From contig DLRQ01000054.1 of assembly GCA_002501135.1 (NCBI GenBank), positions 6,529 to 70,528 on the forward strand: DNA of 64,000 bases, in the 5' to 3' direction. Below are positions 7,679 through 17,900 of the stretch, one piece after another. The position numbers and the translations under genes are program-made. The notes under the pieces are model-generated. The model had not been told where the DNA came from. It did not search any database and was given only the letters and a program-made list of their open reading frames with translations. How positions within the stretch are numbered: position 1 is the stretch's first letter; each line of letters opens with the position of its first letter. Origin of the DNA: Candidatus Neomicrothrix sp. UBA7884 (lineage in GTDB: Bacteria; Actinomycetota; Acidimicrobiia; Acidimicrobiales; MedAcidi-G1).

Positions 7679-9211
7679 ATGATCGAATCCGAGACGCCGC
7701 CAACCATGGCTGCTGTGGAGTTGTCAGGCATCTGGAAGCGGTTTCCCGGGGTGGTGGCGAACGCCGGGGCCAACCTGAGCATTTCCCGTGGCAGCATCCA
7801 TGCCGTGCTCGGCGAGAACGGTGCCGGCAAGTCGACGCTCATGAACGTGCTGGCAGGTGTCTATCGACCAGATGAGGGCGAGGTCCGCGTTGAGGGGGTG
7901 GCACACAGGTTCCGTACCCCCGCCGACGCCCTTGCTGCAGGGATAGGCATGGTGCACCAGGAGTTCCGCCTGGTGCCCTCGTTCACTGTGGCCGAGAACG
8001 TGGTTCTCGGAGCCGCCGCCGGGATCCTGCGACGCCAGGCCATCGAGGACGAGGTGGCGGACCTGGCCGAGCAGTTCGGCCTGGCAACCCGACCCGATCG
8101 TCCGGTGTGGCAACTGTCGATGGGTGAGCGACAGAGGGTTGAGATCCTCAAGGCCCTGTGGCGTGATGCACACATCCTGATTCTGGATGAACCGACCGCC
8201 GTGCTCACCCCGGCTGAGGCAGACGAGTTGGGGGTTGTCCTCAGGGCAATGGCCGACGCCGGAAGGTCGGTGATATTCATTAGCCACAAGCTTCACGAGG
8301 TGACCGGTTTCTGCGACGAGGCAACCGTGCTGAGGGGAGGCCGGACGGTCGCAGCCTCCGTGCGGGTCGCTGATACAGATGCCGGCGAGTTGGCGTCGCT
8401 CATGGTCGGTTCCTCGCCCATGACGACCGAGAGGCCACCGGCCCATCCGGCAGGTCCACCACTCCTTGAGGTCTCCGGCCTGTCGGCGCTCGGTGACCGT
8501 GGCCTACCTGCACTCGAGTCGGTCGACCTGACCGTCAGGTCCGGTGAGATTGTCGGCATTGCCGGAGTCGCCGGTAACGGCCAGCGGGAACTGTGCCAGG
8601 TTGTGGCGGGCCTACGGCAGTCGACAGCCGGAACCGTCCACCTCGCCGGCGACGACCTGACCGGGGCGTCACCGCGGAGGCTCTTTCAAGCGGGGCTCGG
8701 TTACATCCCAGAGGACCGGCTCGGTGTTGGTCTGGCTCCTCGACTGTCGGTGGTCGACAATTCGATCCTGCGTACATACGAGGCTCACCGCCGTGGCCCG
8801 TTTATCGTCGCCGAGAAAGCCGAGGCCCACTGCGTCGACCTGGTCGAGAGGTTTGGTGTGCGCACCGGGCCCCTTCACGAGCCCATGGCCGGACTCTCCG
8901 GCGGCAACCTGCAACGCCTTCTGGTGGGACGCGAGTTGAGCGGGCGACCCCGGGTGGTGGTGGCGGCACAGCCGACCCGCGGGCTCGACGTGCAGGGGGT
9001 CAAGGCCATCCAGGACCTCCTTGTCGAGGCGAGGGAGGCGGGCGCAGCGGTGTTGTTGATTTCAGAGGACCTCGACGAGTTGCTGACCCTCGCCGACCGT
9101 CTGGTGGTCATGCATGACGGCCAGATCATCGGCGAGTTCGACCCGACCACAGCTTCCCGGTCAGAGATCGGTGAGGCCATGATCGGTCACGACGCTGGAG
9201 TCGGCTCGTGA
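7679..9211 (+). CDS. ABC transporter ATP-binding protein, tandem ATPase (NupO/RbsA type)
   Basis: This 510-residue ATPase has two nucleotide-binding domains. The first has GENGAGKST (about 45-53), signature LSMGERQR and Walker B ILILDEPTAVL. The second has a degenerate P-loop (AGVAGNGQRE, lacking the GK[ST]), signature LSGGNLQR and VVVAAQPTRGLD in place of a standard Walker B. Such asymmetric tandem ATPases power RbsA- and NupO-type importers. It lies 111 nt after the lipoprotein gene and overlaps the next permease start as GTGA, so the three downstream genes are coupled. A later in-frame ATG at 7706 is a possible start. Confidence 0.93.
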   Translation: MIESETPPTMAAVELSGIWKRFPGVVANAGANLSISRGSIHAVLGENGAGKSTLMNVLAGVYRPDEGEVRVEGVAHRFRTPADALAAGIGMVHQEFRLVPSFTVAENVVLGAAAGILRRQAIEDEVADLAEQFGLATRPDRPVWQLSMGERQRVEILKALWRDAHILILDEPTAVLTPAEADELGVVLRAMADAGRSVIFISHKLHEVTGFCDEATVLRGGRTVAASVRVADTDAGELASLMVGSSPMTTERPPAHPAGPPLLEVSGLSALGDRGLPALESVDLTVRSGEIVGIAGVAGNGQRELCQVVAGLRQSTAGTVHLAGDDLTGASPRRLFQAGLGYIPEDRLGVGLAPRLSVVDNSILRTYEAHRRGPFIVAEKAEAHCVDLVERFGVRTGPLHEPMAGLSGGNLQRLLVGRELSGRPRVVVAAQPTRGLDVQGVKAIQDLLVEAREAGAAVLLISEDLDELLTLADRLVVMHDGQIIGEFDPTTASRSEIGEAMIGHDAGVGS

Positions 9212-10311
9212 GCCGGCCGGTTCTCATCCGGCGTGAACAGGCCCTGCGGGGCGGTCAGCCGTTGTCGTTCGCAATAGGCCTCGTTGTGGCTCTCACGATC
9301 GGAATCGTGTTGTTGCTGGGTGCCGGACATGACCCTGTCGCCGTCTACGAGCGCATGTTCGTCGCTGCGCTGGGTGACCCCGACTCGTGGTCGGTGACCC
9401 TGAACCGGGCGGTGCCCCTGGGCCTGGCCGGCCTGGCGGTGGCAATTGCCGGGTCGATGGGGCTCTGGAACATCGGAGCCGAGGGTCAGATCCTGGCCGG
9501 GGCGATGATGGCTGCGGGCGTAGCGAGGATCGGCGAGGGTTGGCCGGGTCCAGTTCTGGTGACCGCCATTCTGGTCGGCGGCGTGGTCGGCGGGGGCCTG
9601 TGGGCACTTGGCCCGGCGGTGGCACGTTCCCGGATCGGGGTGAATGAGATCCTTACGACCCTGATGCTCAATGAGGTTGCGCTGCGGCTCACCCAGTGGC
9701 TAATCCACGGCCCCTGGAAGGACCCTGACTCGTTCAACTTCCCGCTGGCCCCGATGATCCCGGACCATGGCCGCCTGCCGGCCCTGTTCGGGCGCGCCCA
9801 TGTGGGGGTGATCGTCGCGCTTGTCGTAATCGTCCTCTTCGCCGTCGCAGTGAATCGGACTGCATGGGGGTTCGAGTTGCGTGTGGCCGGCTCGTCGGGG
9901 GCGACCGCCCGTTACGCCGGCATTTCACTTGAGCGCAAGACCGCAGCGGTCCTGGTCATGGCCGGTGGTGTAGCGGGCCTTGCCGGTGGAATCGAGCTGG
10001 CCGGGACGGCGGACAGGTTGACCGAGGGAATATCCAATGGCTTCGGCTATGCGGGCATCATCGTGGCGGCCCTGGCCCTGATGCGGCCCTCCGGCGTCGC
10101 CGCAGTGGCGGTGCTCTTTGGCGCTGTTCAGATAGGTGGCCAGAGCATCCAGACGATGGGTGTGTCCTCGTCGGTCTCCACCATCCTCCAGGCGCTGATC
10201 CTCTTCGGGGCAATAGGCGCAGGTGTTTTGAGTCGCTACCAGGTTCGTATGGTCCCCGGCGATCCCGACGATCCCGGTGGCGACGGTGTGCAGGTGGGAG
10301 GGACCACATGA
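9208..10311 (+). CDS. ABC transporter permease (NupP/YufP-like)
   Basis: This 367-residue integral membrane protein of the branched-chain/nucleoside permease family has about nine hydrophobic segments, the motif GLWNIGAEGQILAGAMMAAG near 90 and LTTLMLNEVALRL near 150, both typical of BMP-type permease 1. It starts with GTG overlapping the ATPase stop and its own stop overlaps the next permease start (ATGA). The C-terminal tail is hydrophilic and glycine/aspartate-rich. It forms the import channel together with the following permease. Confidence 0.93.
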   Translation: MSRPVLIRREQALRGGQPLSFAIGLVVALTIGIVLLLGAGHDPVAVYERMFVAALGDPDSWSVTLNRAVPLGLAGLAVAIAGSMGLWNIGAEGQILAGAMMAAGVARIGEGWPGPVLVTAILVGGVVGGGLWALGPAVARSRIGVNEILTTLMLNEVALRLTQWLIHGPWKDPDSFNFPLAPMIPDHGRLPALFGRAHVGVIVALVVIVLFAVAVNRTAWGFELRVAGSSGATARYAGISLERKTAAVLVMAGGVAGLAGGIELAGTADRLTEGISNGFGYAGIIVAALALMRPSGVAAVAVLFGAVQIGGQSIQTMGVSSSVSTILQALILFGAIGAGVLSRYQVRMVPGDPDDPGGDGVQVGGTT

Positions 10312-11240
10312 ACGAGGCGTCTCTCATCGGCCTGTGCGCCGCAACGGTGTCCTTCGGCGCCCTCCTCTACCTGGCGGCCCTGGGCGAGATGGTGTCGGAG
10401 AAGGCTGGGATCTTGAACCTGGGAGTCGAGGGGATGATGGCCATGGGGGCAGTAACCGGCTTCATGACCGCACTGGAGTTCGGCAACCCGTGGCTGGCCC
10501 TGGCGGTGGCGGTGATGGCCGGAGCCCTGACAGCGCTACTCCACGGCTGGTTCACGGTCGTGTTGGGAGCCGAACAGGTCGTGTCGGGCCTGTCGCTCAC
10601 GATTCTGGGCCTGGGCCTGGCCGCCTACCTCGGCAAGAACGCTGTCGGCCGGCCGCCCGGCGCCGTGCTGGCTCCCGTCGACTGGCCGCTCCTGTCAGAC
10701 ATCCGCTGGCTGGGGCCGGTTCTCTTCCAGCAGTCGCCGATGGTCTACCTGTCGGTTCTGGCCGGTGTGGTTGTCTGGTTCGTGCTGAGCCGGACGCGGA
10801 CCGGCCTGGCCCTGAGGGCGGCAGGGGAGTCGGCGTCGACGGCAGATGCGGCCGGCCACTCCGTTGTGGGCCTCCGTCTCACTGCCGTAGCCGTCGGCGG
10901 CGGTCTGGCCGGCGCCTCCGGTGCATACCTCACGCTCTCGCTCACCCCACAGTGGGCCGAGGGGATCACGGCCGGTCGGGGTTGGATAGCCGTTGCACTG
11001 GTGATCTTCGGTGCGTGGAAGCCGGGTCGGGTAGCGCTCGGGGCGCTGCTGTTCGGCGGCACACTGGCGCTCAAGACGAGGCTCCAGACCTTCGGTGTGG
11101 AGTTCTCACCGATCCTCTTGTCGATGCTTCCCTATCTGCTCACCATCGGTGTTCTGGTCGTGATCTCAGTCAGGGCGAGGAACCGCCCATCGCCTGCTCC
11201 CGCCTCGCTGGGCATCGCCTACCGCCGCGAGGAACGCTGA
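10308..11240 (+). CDS. ABC transporter permease (NupQ/YufQ-like)
   Basis: The 310-residue second permease has the characteristic LGEMVSEKAGILNLGVEGMM sequence near residue 25, QVVSGLSLTILGLGLAAYLG in the middle and about eight hydrophobic segments. Its ATG overlaps the preceding permease stop. With the lipoprotein, tandem ATPase and first permease it completes a four-component BMP-type importer. The gene ends inside a 10-bp inverted repeat that probably terminates this operon and the convergent PLP operon. Confidence 0.93.
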   Translation: MNEASLIGLCAATVSFGALLYLAALGEMVSEKAGILNLGVEGMMAMGAVTGFMTALEFGNPWLALAVAVMAGALTALLHGWFTVVLGAEQVVSGLSLTILGLGLAAYLGKNAVGRPPGAVLAPVDWPLLSDIRWLGPVLFQQSPMVYLSVLAGVVVWFVLSRTRTGLALRAAGESASTADAAGHSVVGLRLTAVAVGGGLAGASGAYLTLSLTPQWAEGITAGRGWIAVALVIFGAWKPGRVALGALLFGGTLALKTRLQTFGVEFSPILLSMLPYLLTIGVLVVISVRARNRPSPAPASLGIAYRREER

Positions 11241-11256
11241 CGGACGGTCAGCGTTC
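11232..11256. terminator. Bidirectional terminator between convergent genes
   Basis: GAACGCTGAC (11232-11241) and GTCAGCGTTC (11247-11256) form a perfect 10-bp stem with a 5-nt loop that includes both stop codons. Confidence 0.7.
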
Positions 11257-12471
11257 GACGCCGGTGAGTAGGACCATCACCGTGTCGTCGTCACCGACCA
11301 TTCCCTGGCGTCGGGCTGCCAGGAGGCCTGCCAGGCCGGCGGTACCGGTCGGGTCGGCAGGTACCCCGGTGTGGTCGCGGACCAGGCGATGGGCCTCGGC
11401 TACCTCCGCCTCGGTCGCCACCACGGGAGAGCCGCCGTCTTCGAGCATTGCGGCCACGATCGGCTGCCAGTCGTAGACGATGTCGTCGAGGATGCCCGTG
11501 GCCAGCGAGCCAGGGTCGTCCCACGGCCACATGACGTCGGAGTCATCGGTGCTGGTGACTGCCGTGAGGGGATCGTCGAGTTGCGCCACAAGCCTGAAGG
11601 CGCGGTCGAGGGGTGCGCAGCCCTCGGACTGGACGGCGTACAACGTTGGCCGGTCAGCCAGGACCCCCAGGTCAGCCGCCTCGGCAAGGGCCTGGACCGT
11701 GGAGCTGGCCAGGGCGCCTCCGCCGACCTGGATGAACAGTCGACAGGTCTCGACCCCGGGGCCGGCAGTGCCAGCCAGGTCGGAGGCCAACTCGAACCCG
11801 AGGGTCCGCCCGCCGTCGATGGTCATCAGGTTCTCGGTTCCCTGGCAGGTGAACGGGACCGCACCGTCGGCGACCAGTTCCCGGGAGCGCAGAACACACG
11901 GATCGCCGACCTCGTCCAGTCGGCGCTCGCAGACGATCACGCGGGCACCCAGGTCGTCGAGTTTCGCCAGCACGGCGGCATCTGCCCATGTCGGAACGTG
12001 GACGGTGAGAGGCCTGTGGGCCGCCCGAGCGACTACTGCGGCGGCCAGGGCGGCGTTGCCACAGGATGCGATGACCAGCGGGGTGCCGGTGGGTGCGTTG
12101 TCCACCTCGAGGTGGAGGGCCAGCCCGAACAGGTGCCTGGCCTTGTGTGTTCCAGAGACGTTGCCGGTCTCGTCCTTTCCCGTCAAGTGGCCTGTATGGC
12201 CGATGGCGGAACCGACCGTGCCCAGGTTGACAAGAGGCGTGTGCCTGAACCCGTTGCCGTCGATCTCGGCCACGGCGTCATCGAGTCGGCGCACGATGTC
12301 AAGGAAGGCTGCGTCGTTGATCCCTGCCTCGATGGCCCGATGATGGGACCAGAGCATGGTCCTGTAGCGGATGAACGGGTTGGGGTCGGCGTCCAGTGCA
12401 TCTGAGCCAACCGGCCAGCGGGCACCCGGGGGTGTGCCGAGCCAGCCAACGGGCCCCTGCGGGGAGGTCAC
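11248..12471 (-). CDS. PLP-dependent enzyme, fold type II (threonine synthase-like)
   Basis: This 407-residue beta-family PLP enzyme has the candidate Schiff-base lysine Lys110 in SGTHKARH and a phosphate-cup motif SCGNAALAA at 136-144. The C-terminal half has the glycine-rich strand QVGGGALASS and the SEGCAPL loop. It resembles threonine synthase/threonine dehydratase relatives, but the bulky N-terminus and Trp-rich insert near 320 are not those of ThrC, so a different amine substrate is likely. The GTG start lies 7 nt after the stop of a second PLP enzyme, forming a two-gene operon. Reaction unknown. Confidence 0.82.
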   Translation of the reverse strand: MTSPQGPVGWLGTPPGARWPVGSDALDADPNPFIRYRTMLWSHHRAIEAGINDAAFLDIVRRLDDAVAEIDGNGFRHTPLVNLGTVGSAIGHTGHLTGKDETGNVSGTHKARHLFGLALHLEVDNAPTGTPLVIASCGNAALAAAVVARAAHRPLTVHVPTWADAAVLAKLDDLGARVIVCERRLDEVGDPCVLRSRELVADGAVPFTCQGTENLMTIDGGRTLGFELASDLAGTAGPGVETCRLFIQVGGGALASSTVQALAEAADLGVLADRPTLYAVQSEGCAPLDRAFRLVAQLDDPLTAVTSTDDSDVMWPWDDPGSLATGILDDIVYDWQPIVAAMLEDGGSPVVATEAEVAEAHRLVRDHTGVPADPTGTAGLAGLLAARRQGMVGDDDTVMVLLTGVER

Positions 12472-12478
12472 CGGGCGT

Positions 12479-13996
12479 TCAGTCGGTCGACACGCCCGTC
12501 TGGGCGTTGAACTCGTCGATCATGGAATCCCAGGCCGGGGCGAGACCCTGAACCTGTTTCCAGAAGGACTGCCGGCGGCGCGCCTCGAAGTCCTCGAACT
12601 CGACTCCCTGCTGTTCAACCCAGGTGAAGTAGCCCAGGTTGAAGATTCGGTCCCTGCCGAAATCGTCGAGAATCTCGACGTTCTGGGTGTCGGCTCCTGT
12701 CAGGTGCTCGGCGATGGCCTCTGTCGCCTCGCCTGAACCGAAGCCGCCGGCGTATCTGCCCGCAGCCATCGACTCACGCTCGCTGCCGTACATCTCGGCT
12801 CCGTCCGTGGCGACGGTGACGATGGCGTCTTCGGGGCCCAGGTCGAGGGTGCGGGCGGTCTTGATCGATGCAAGGACGTTGCAGATGCTGGAGAGGCCCA
12901 GATGGCCGAGCTGGTCGATGATGCCAGGGTCGACACCGTGTGTGTCGGCCAACACCTCCCTGCCTACGCCGGTGTTGAACACGACACCCAGTTCGTCGCA
13001 CGACCGGTCGCTGATCGCCACGATCACATCGGTGTTGGTGACGTTGTGAATGAGGGGAATGTGCTTGTCGCCGATTCCCTGGATGTTGTGCTCGCCGAAG
13101 CCGTTGTTGAGCATTGTGGGGCACTCGAGGGCCTCGACGGCAACGATGCGGGCGCCGTGGTCGGACTTGAGGCGTTCACCTGCCGCGAGGGTTCCCGCAG
13201 ATCCGGATGCGGCGACGAAGGCGGCCAGTTTCAGATCGGGCCTCTGGTCGCGGTTGTGTTCGTAGATGCGCTCCAGGGCACGGCCGGTCACCTCGTGGTG
13301 GCCGACGTGGTTGGCGAACTCGGTGAACTGGTTGAAGATGAAGTTGTCGGGGTCGAGGCTGAGCTCGTCGCAGGCGTCGTAGATCTCCTTGACGTTGCTC
13401 TCAGAACCGGTGGTGCGGATCACGTCATCGGGGTCGGCGATCCAGCGGTCAAGCCATTCGAAACGCTCGCGGCTCATATTCTCGGGTAGCACGGCGACTC
13501 CACGCGACTCCATGAGGGTCGAGATGGCCACGCCACCGCGTGCGTAGTTGCCGGTCGACGGCCAGATCGCACGGTGCACCGTCGGGTCGAACTGGCCGGT
13601 CACGATCCGGGGAGCCAGGCAGGCATAGGCGGCCAGGACCTTGTGTGCCCCGATCATGGGGAAGCGGTTGCCGAATGCCACGATGACCGGGGCCTCCACG
13701 CCGGTCAACTCGGTTGGGAGGACCACATGTTCGGGAACGTCGACGATGCCTCCGTGGAGGTCGTTGTACCAGTGGACCCGGAACAAGTTGAGCGGGTCGG
13801 CGGCGTCACGGTCGACGTCGGCGAGGCGACTCCGTATCCCCTCGGGGATGCGTGACGGGTCGGCCAGTTGGGCGAAGGTGGGAAGAACGATTCCACAGGA
13901 CCTGAAGCGGTCGACGCTGCGCTGGTAGCCGGCGTCGTCGATGAGATCGGTGAGCAGGCCGAACCTGCTGTGGTCGAAGTTCTCTGGAATGCTCAC
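12479..13996 (-). CDS. PLP-dependent enzyme, fold type II (cysteine synthase-like, long form)
   Basis: The 505-residue protein has the PLP lysine candidate Lys119 in [11 protein letters not shown], the asparagine loop STGNYARGG at 147-155 and the substrate/phosphate loop [12 protein letters not shown]. It is much longer than cysteine synthase (about 310 residues), with an extra N-terminal 90 residues and a long C-terminal extension ending in an amphipathic region. Start is GTG with AGGAG upstream. It is the first gene of the pair with the threonine-synthase-like enzyme, an arrangement that suggests consecutive or alternative lyase/synthase steps on one substrate. Function not recognised. Confidence 0.8.
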   Translation of the reverse strand: MSIPENFDHSRFGLLTDLIDDAGYQRSVDRFRSCGIVLPTFAQLADPSRIPEGIRSRLADVDRDAADPLNLFRVHWYNDLHGGIVDVPEHVVLPTELTGVEAPVIVAFGNRFPMIGAHKVLAAYACLAPRIVTGQFDPTVHRAIWPSTGNYARGGVAISTLMESRGVAVLPENMSRERFEWLDRWIADPDDVIRTTGSESNVKEIYDACDELSLDPDNFIFNQFTEFANHVGHHEVTGRALERIYEHNRDQRPDLKLAAFVAASGSAGTLAAGERLKSDHGARIVAVEALECPTMLNNGFGEHNIQGIGDKHIPLIHNVTNTDVIVAISDRSCDELGVVFNTGVGREVLADTHGVDPGIIDQLGHLGLSSICNVLASIKTARTLDLGPEDAIVTVATDGAEMYGSERESMAAGRYAGGFGSGEATEAIAEHLTGADTQNVEILDDFGRDRIFNLGYFTWVEQQGVEFEDFEARRRQSFWKQVQGLAPAWDSMIDEFNAQTGVSTD

Positions 13997-14170
13997 TAGG
14001 TATCTGTCTCCTGGTGGCTTGTCGTGGCTGACTGCCCTGATTGGAGGCTCAGGCTACCGCCGACGGCGTGCCCGTGTTGACAAAGTGTGTAAGCGGTCAT
14101 TTGGCACAGAAACCGCAGATCAGCCGGTATGCCGCGGATTTCAGGCCCGGTGGTGCGAGGCTGTGGGGCC

Positions 14171-14839
14171 ATGTTTCGTAGGATAATTAAGGTCGTCGTG
14201 ACCTTGTGTGTGATCGCCGCGGGTGGTGTGCTGGCCTCGCGCGCCGCCGAGCCCTCGGTGCGGCCCGTGCTCTACCCGGCGCCGCCCACCACGGTCGCCC
14301 CACCGACCACCACTATGGCGGTTACGCCGACCACCACGATTGCGGTTACGCCCTCAACAACTGCCGCTGATGTGGTTCCCGTCGCCACAATCGTGCCTGG
14401 AACACCGGCCACCACCACCGCTCCTCCACCCGCTACAACCACGACGGTTCCCATCGACGAGGAGGCCGTTCTCACTGCCCACTACGTGTGGGGCAAGAGC
14501 ACCGCCGCCAGAACCCTCCAGACCGTCCTCGGTGTGACCGTCGACGGCTGGTACGGACCTGCCACGAGGTCCGCCCACCTGGCCGAGAATGCGGCCCGGG
14601 GCTTCGGCACTGGCGGGGTTCCAGCGGTGCCCACCACCACGACCGTTCCACCCACGACCGCACCACCGGCAGGGGATGCCCCGACCTCGACCGCCCCGTC
14701 GGTGACAGTTCCCTCCACGTTCGGCGGCATGGGTGCAGAACTGGTTGCGCAGCTCCTGGGCCAGCCGTGCATCGCCGACGGTGACCTGGGCGACTGCCCG
14801 CCTGAGATCGACGCTCTCATCAGCGGCCTGGTGGGCTGA
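14171..14839 (+). CDS. Secreted protein with peptidoglycan-binding-like motif and Thr/Pro linkers
   Basis: This 222-residue protein begins with an export signal (FRRIIKVVVTLCVIAAGGVL), followed by a threonine/proline-rich linker at about 35-95, a short domain with TLQTVLGVTVDGWYGPATRS at about 116-135 (the LQ-LGV-DG-YGP-T pattern of PG_binding_1), a second Thr/Pro linker and a C-terminal part with two cysteines (PCIADGDLGDCP) that may form a disulfide. The ATG at 14171 was preferred to 14129 because the signal peptide starts there. It is likely cell-wall associated. It is divergent from the PLP operon; no catalytic domain is present. Confidence 0.75.
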   Translation: MFRRIIKVVVTLCVIAAGGVLASRAAEPSVRPVLYPAPPTTVAPPTTTMAVTPTTTIAVTPSTTAADVVPVATIVPGTPATTTAPPPATTTTVPIDEEAVLTAHYVWGKSTAARTLQTVLGVTVDGWYGPATRSAHLAENAARGFGTGGVPAVPTTTTVPPTTAPPAGDAPTSTAPSVTVPSTFGGMGAELVAQLLGQPCIADGDLGDCPPEIDALISGLVG

Positions 14840-14871
14840 GGAGCAGTCCCGGAGGCCTCTCGCCGGACATC

Positions 14872-14900
14872 TTGAGTATCGAACGTATGTTCGATACGGT
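14872..14900 (+). promoter_or_regulatory. LexA (SOS) box inside the dnaE2 promoter spacer
   Basis: A perfect actinobacterial SOS box, TCGAAC-GTAT-GTTCGA, lies at 14879-14894 within a longer dyad GTATCGAAC-N4-GTTCGATAC (14876-14897). It exactly fills the 17-nt spacer between a -35-like TTGAGT (14872-14877) and a -10-like TACGGT (14895-14900). The -10 ends 8 nt before the GTG start, so LexA binding would block a leaderless promoter. Confidence 0.9.
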
Positions 14901-14908
14901 CGAAGACC

Positions 14909-17900
14909 GTGACCAGCCCCGTCCCCTACGCCGAGTTGCACTGCCACTCGCACTTCAGCTTCCTCGACGGAGCCTCTGACCCCGCCGAGCTGGTGGCTGA
15001 GGCATCCCGGCTGGGACTGAGCGCCCTGGCCATCACCGACCACGACGGCTTCTACGGGGTGGTCCGGTTCGCCGAGGCGGCCCGACAACACGGCCTGCCC
15101 ACGGTGTTCGGCGCTGAGCTCACAGTCGACGCCCCGTCACCCCGTACCGGTTCTCCGGACCCTCCGGGCACCCACCTGGTGGTGCTTGCCGAGGGACCGG
15201 CCGGGTATGCCCGGCTGGGCACGGCCATCACCGAGGCGCAGTTGGCCGGCAGCAAGGGCCACCCGCAACTCTCCCTCGACATGTTGACCGGGTTGTATGA
15301 GGGAGCGGGTTGTTCGGGCCGGGCACCGTGGTTCGTCCTCACGGGCTGTCGTAAGGGGGCTGTACCCGCCGCCCTCGTCAGCGATGGCCCGTCGGCCGCC
15401 CGGCGTGTCCTCGACGACCTGGTGGCCAGGTTCGGCCGTGACCGGGTGGCCGTAGAGCTCTGGGACCACGGCAACCCCCTGGACGCAGGCAGGAACGAGG
15501 CCCTGGCCCGGCTGGCTGTGTCAGCAGGGGTAGCGGCGGTGGCCACCAACAACGTCCACCACCACGACCTCTCCCGCCGCCGCCTGGCAACTGTCATGGC
15601 AGCGGTGAGGGCCCGCCGCTCCCTCGAGGAACTGGACGGATGGCTGCCGGCCGCAGGCAGCGCCCACCTGCGTTCCGGGGCCGAACAGGCCCGCCGCTTC
15701 GCCCGTTTCCCGGGCGTGGTCGAGGCAGCAGCCGAACTGGGGGAGTGCTGCGCCTTCGATCTGGACCTGATAGCTCCCGACCTGCCTCCCTTCCCGTGCC
15801 CCGACGGGCTGGACGAGATCGGCTACCTCAGGCGCCTTGCCGAAGCCGGTGCCAGCGACCGCTACGGGCCACGGGGATCCGAGTGGGTCGCCGGGGCATG
15901 GAGGCAGGTCGACCACGAGCTGGCCGTCATAGGGCAACTGGGGTTTGCCGGCTACTTCCTCGTGGTCTGGGACCTAGTCCAGTTCTGCCGCCGCTCCGAC
16001 ATCTACTGCCAGGGTCGCGGGTCGGCGGCCAACTCGGCTGTCTGCTACGCCCTCGGCATCACCAACGCCGACGCTGTGGGACTGGACCTGCTGTTCGAGC
16101 GCTTCCTGTCGCTGGAGCGCGACGGGCCACCCGACATCGACATAGACATCGAGAGCGGTCGCCGCGAAGAGGTCATCCAGTACGTCTACGGCCGTTACGG
16201 GAGGCGTCACACCGCCCAGGTGGCCAACGTCATCACCTACCGGGCCCGCTCGGCGGTGCGCGATGTGGCGAGGGCGCTCGGTTATGCCCAGGGACAACAG
16301 GACGCGTTTGCAAAGGGGCTGGAGCGCAGGTCCCGGGTGGGGGACACCGGGAGCGTCCCGGCACAGGTGGCTCTGATGGCCGACGAGTTGTGTGACGCCC
16401 CCAGGCACCTGGGTGTCCACTCGGGCGGCATGGTCATCTGTGACCGTCCCCTGGCCGAGGTGTGTCCCATCGAGTGGGCCACCATGGCCGACCGCAGCGT
16501 CCTGCAGTGGGACAAGGAGGACTGCGCCGCCGTGGGCCTTGTCAAGTTCGACCTGTTGGGCCTGGGCATGCTGAGCGCCCTCCACGGGGCTGTTGACCTG
16601 ATCGCCGCCCACGAGGACGTGCAGGTGGACCTGGCCCGCCTCCCCCAGGAGGACGGCGTCTACGACATGGTCTGTGCCGCCGACACCATCGGGGTGTTCC
16701 AGATAGAGAGCCGCGCCCAGATGGCCACCCTGCCCCGGCTGCGGCCCCGTTGCTTCTACGACCTGGTCGTCGAGATAGCCCTGATCCGGCCCGGGCCCAT
16801 CCAGGGCGGGTCGGTGCACCCCTACATCAGACGCCGCAACGGCCGCGAGCCGGTCACCTACCCGCATCCCCTTTGCGAGAAGGCCCTGTCCAGAACCCTG
16901 GGAGTACCGCTGTTCCAGGAGCAGTTCATGCAGCTGTCCATCGACGTGGCAGGGTTCAGCGCCTCCGAGGCCGACAGCTTGCGTCAGGCCATGGGCTCCA
17001 AGCGCAGCCGGGAACGCATGGCAGCCCTGCACGAGCGCTTCACGGCCGGGGCCACCGAACGGGGTGTGCCGCCGAAGGTGGTTGAGGAGGTCTGGGAGAA
17101 GCTGGCCGCTTTCTCCGACTACGGCTTCCCCGAGAGCCACTCGGTGTCGTTCGCCCATCTGGTGTACGCCAGTTGCTGGATCAAGCTCCACCACCCGGCG
17201 GCGTTCTGTGCGGCCCTGCTGAACGCCCAGCCCATGGGTTTCTACGCCCCCCACACCCTGGTCCAGGATGCCCGCCGCCACGGGGTGGAGGTGCACACCC
17301 CCGACCTCAACCTGTCCGGTGCAGGAGCGGCCCTGGAGGCCCCCGGCCCCGCAGTGAGGCTGGGCCTGGGGTCGGTGAGGGGAGTGGGCGACGACCTGGC
17401 CGAGAGGATCACCGCTGGTCGGCCGTACAGGTCCATCGAGGACCTGCAGCGCCGGATCGGGCCCGGCAGCGACGTCATGGAGGCCCTCGCCACCGCCGGG
17501 GCCTTTGGCTGCTTCGACGTTGACCGTCGCTCGGCTCTCTGGTCGGCCGGGGCACTTGCCGCATCGGGAGCCGACCGCCTACCGGGCGTCGTGACCGGGG
17601 TGGAGGCCCCACCGTTGCCGGGGCTCTCAGAACCCGATACCGCAAGGGCCGACCTCTGGGCCACGGGCGTCTCGCCCGATGGCCACCCGACCAGATTCGT
17701 GCGGGAGCGCCTGGCGGCCGAGGGGGTGCTCACAGCAGCCGACCTGGCGTCGGTGGCGGACCGTCAGCGGGTTGTGGTGGCCGGCGTGGTTACGCACCGC
17801 CAGCGGCCTCCCACCGCCGGTGGGGTCACCTTCGTGAACCTCGAGGACGAGACAGGCCTCGTCAACGTGATCGTCTCAAAGGGTTGCTGGGCCCACCACC

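Noticed and set aside
14077..14105. Promoter with consensus TTGACA before the peptidoglycan-binding-like gene
   Set aside because: The -35 is perfect, but the hexamer 17 nt downstream (TTTGGC) is a poor -10.
15974..17296. 440-codon open frame on the minus strand opposite dnaE2
   Set aside because: It lies wholly inside a recognised gene and shows no domain or motif; high-GC codon bias opens such shadow frames.
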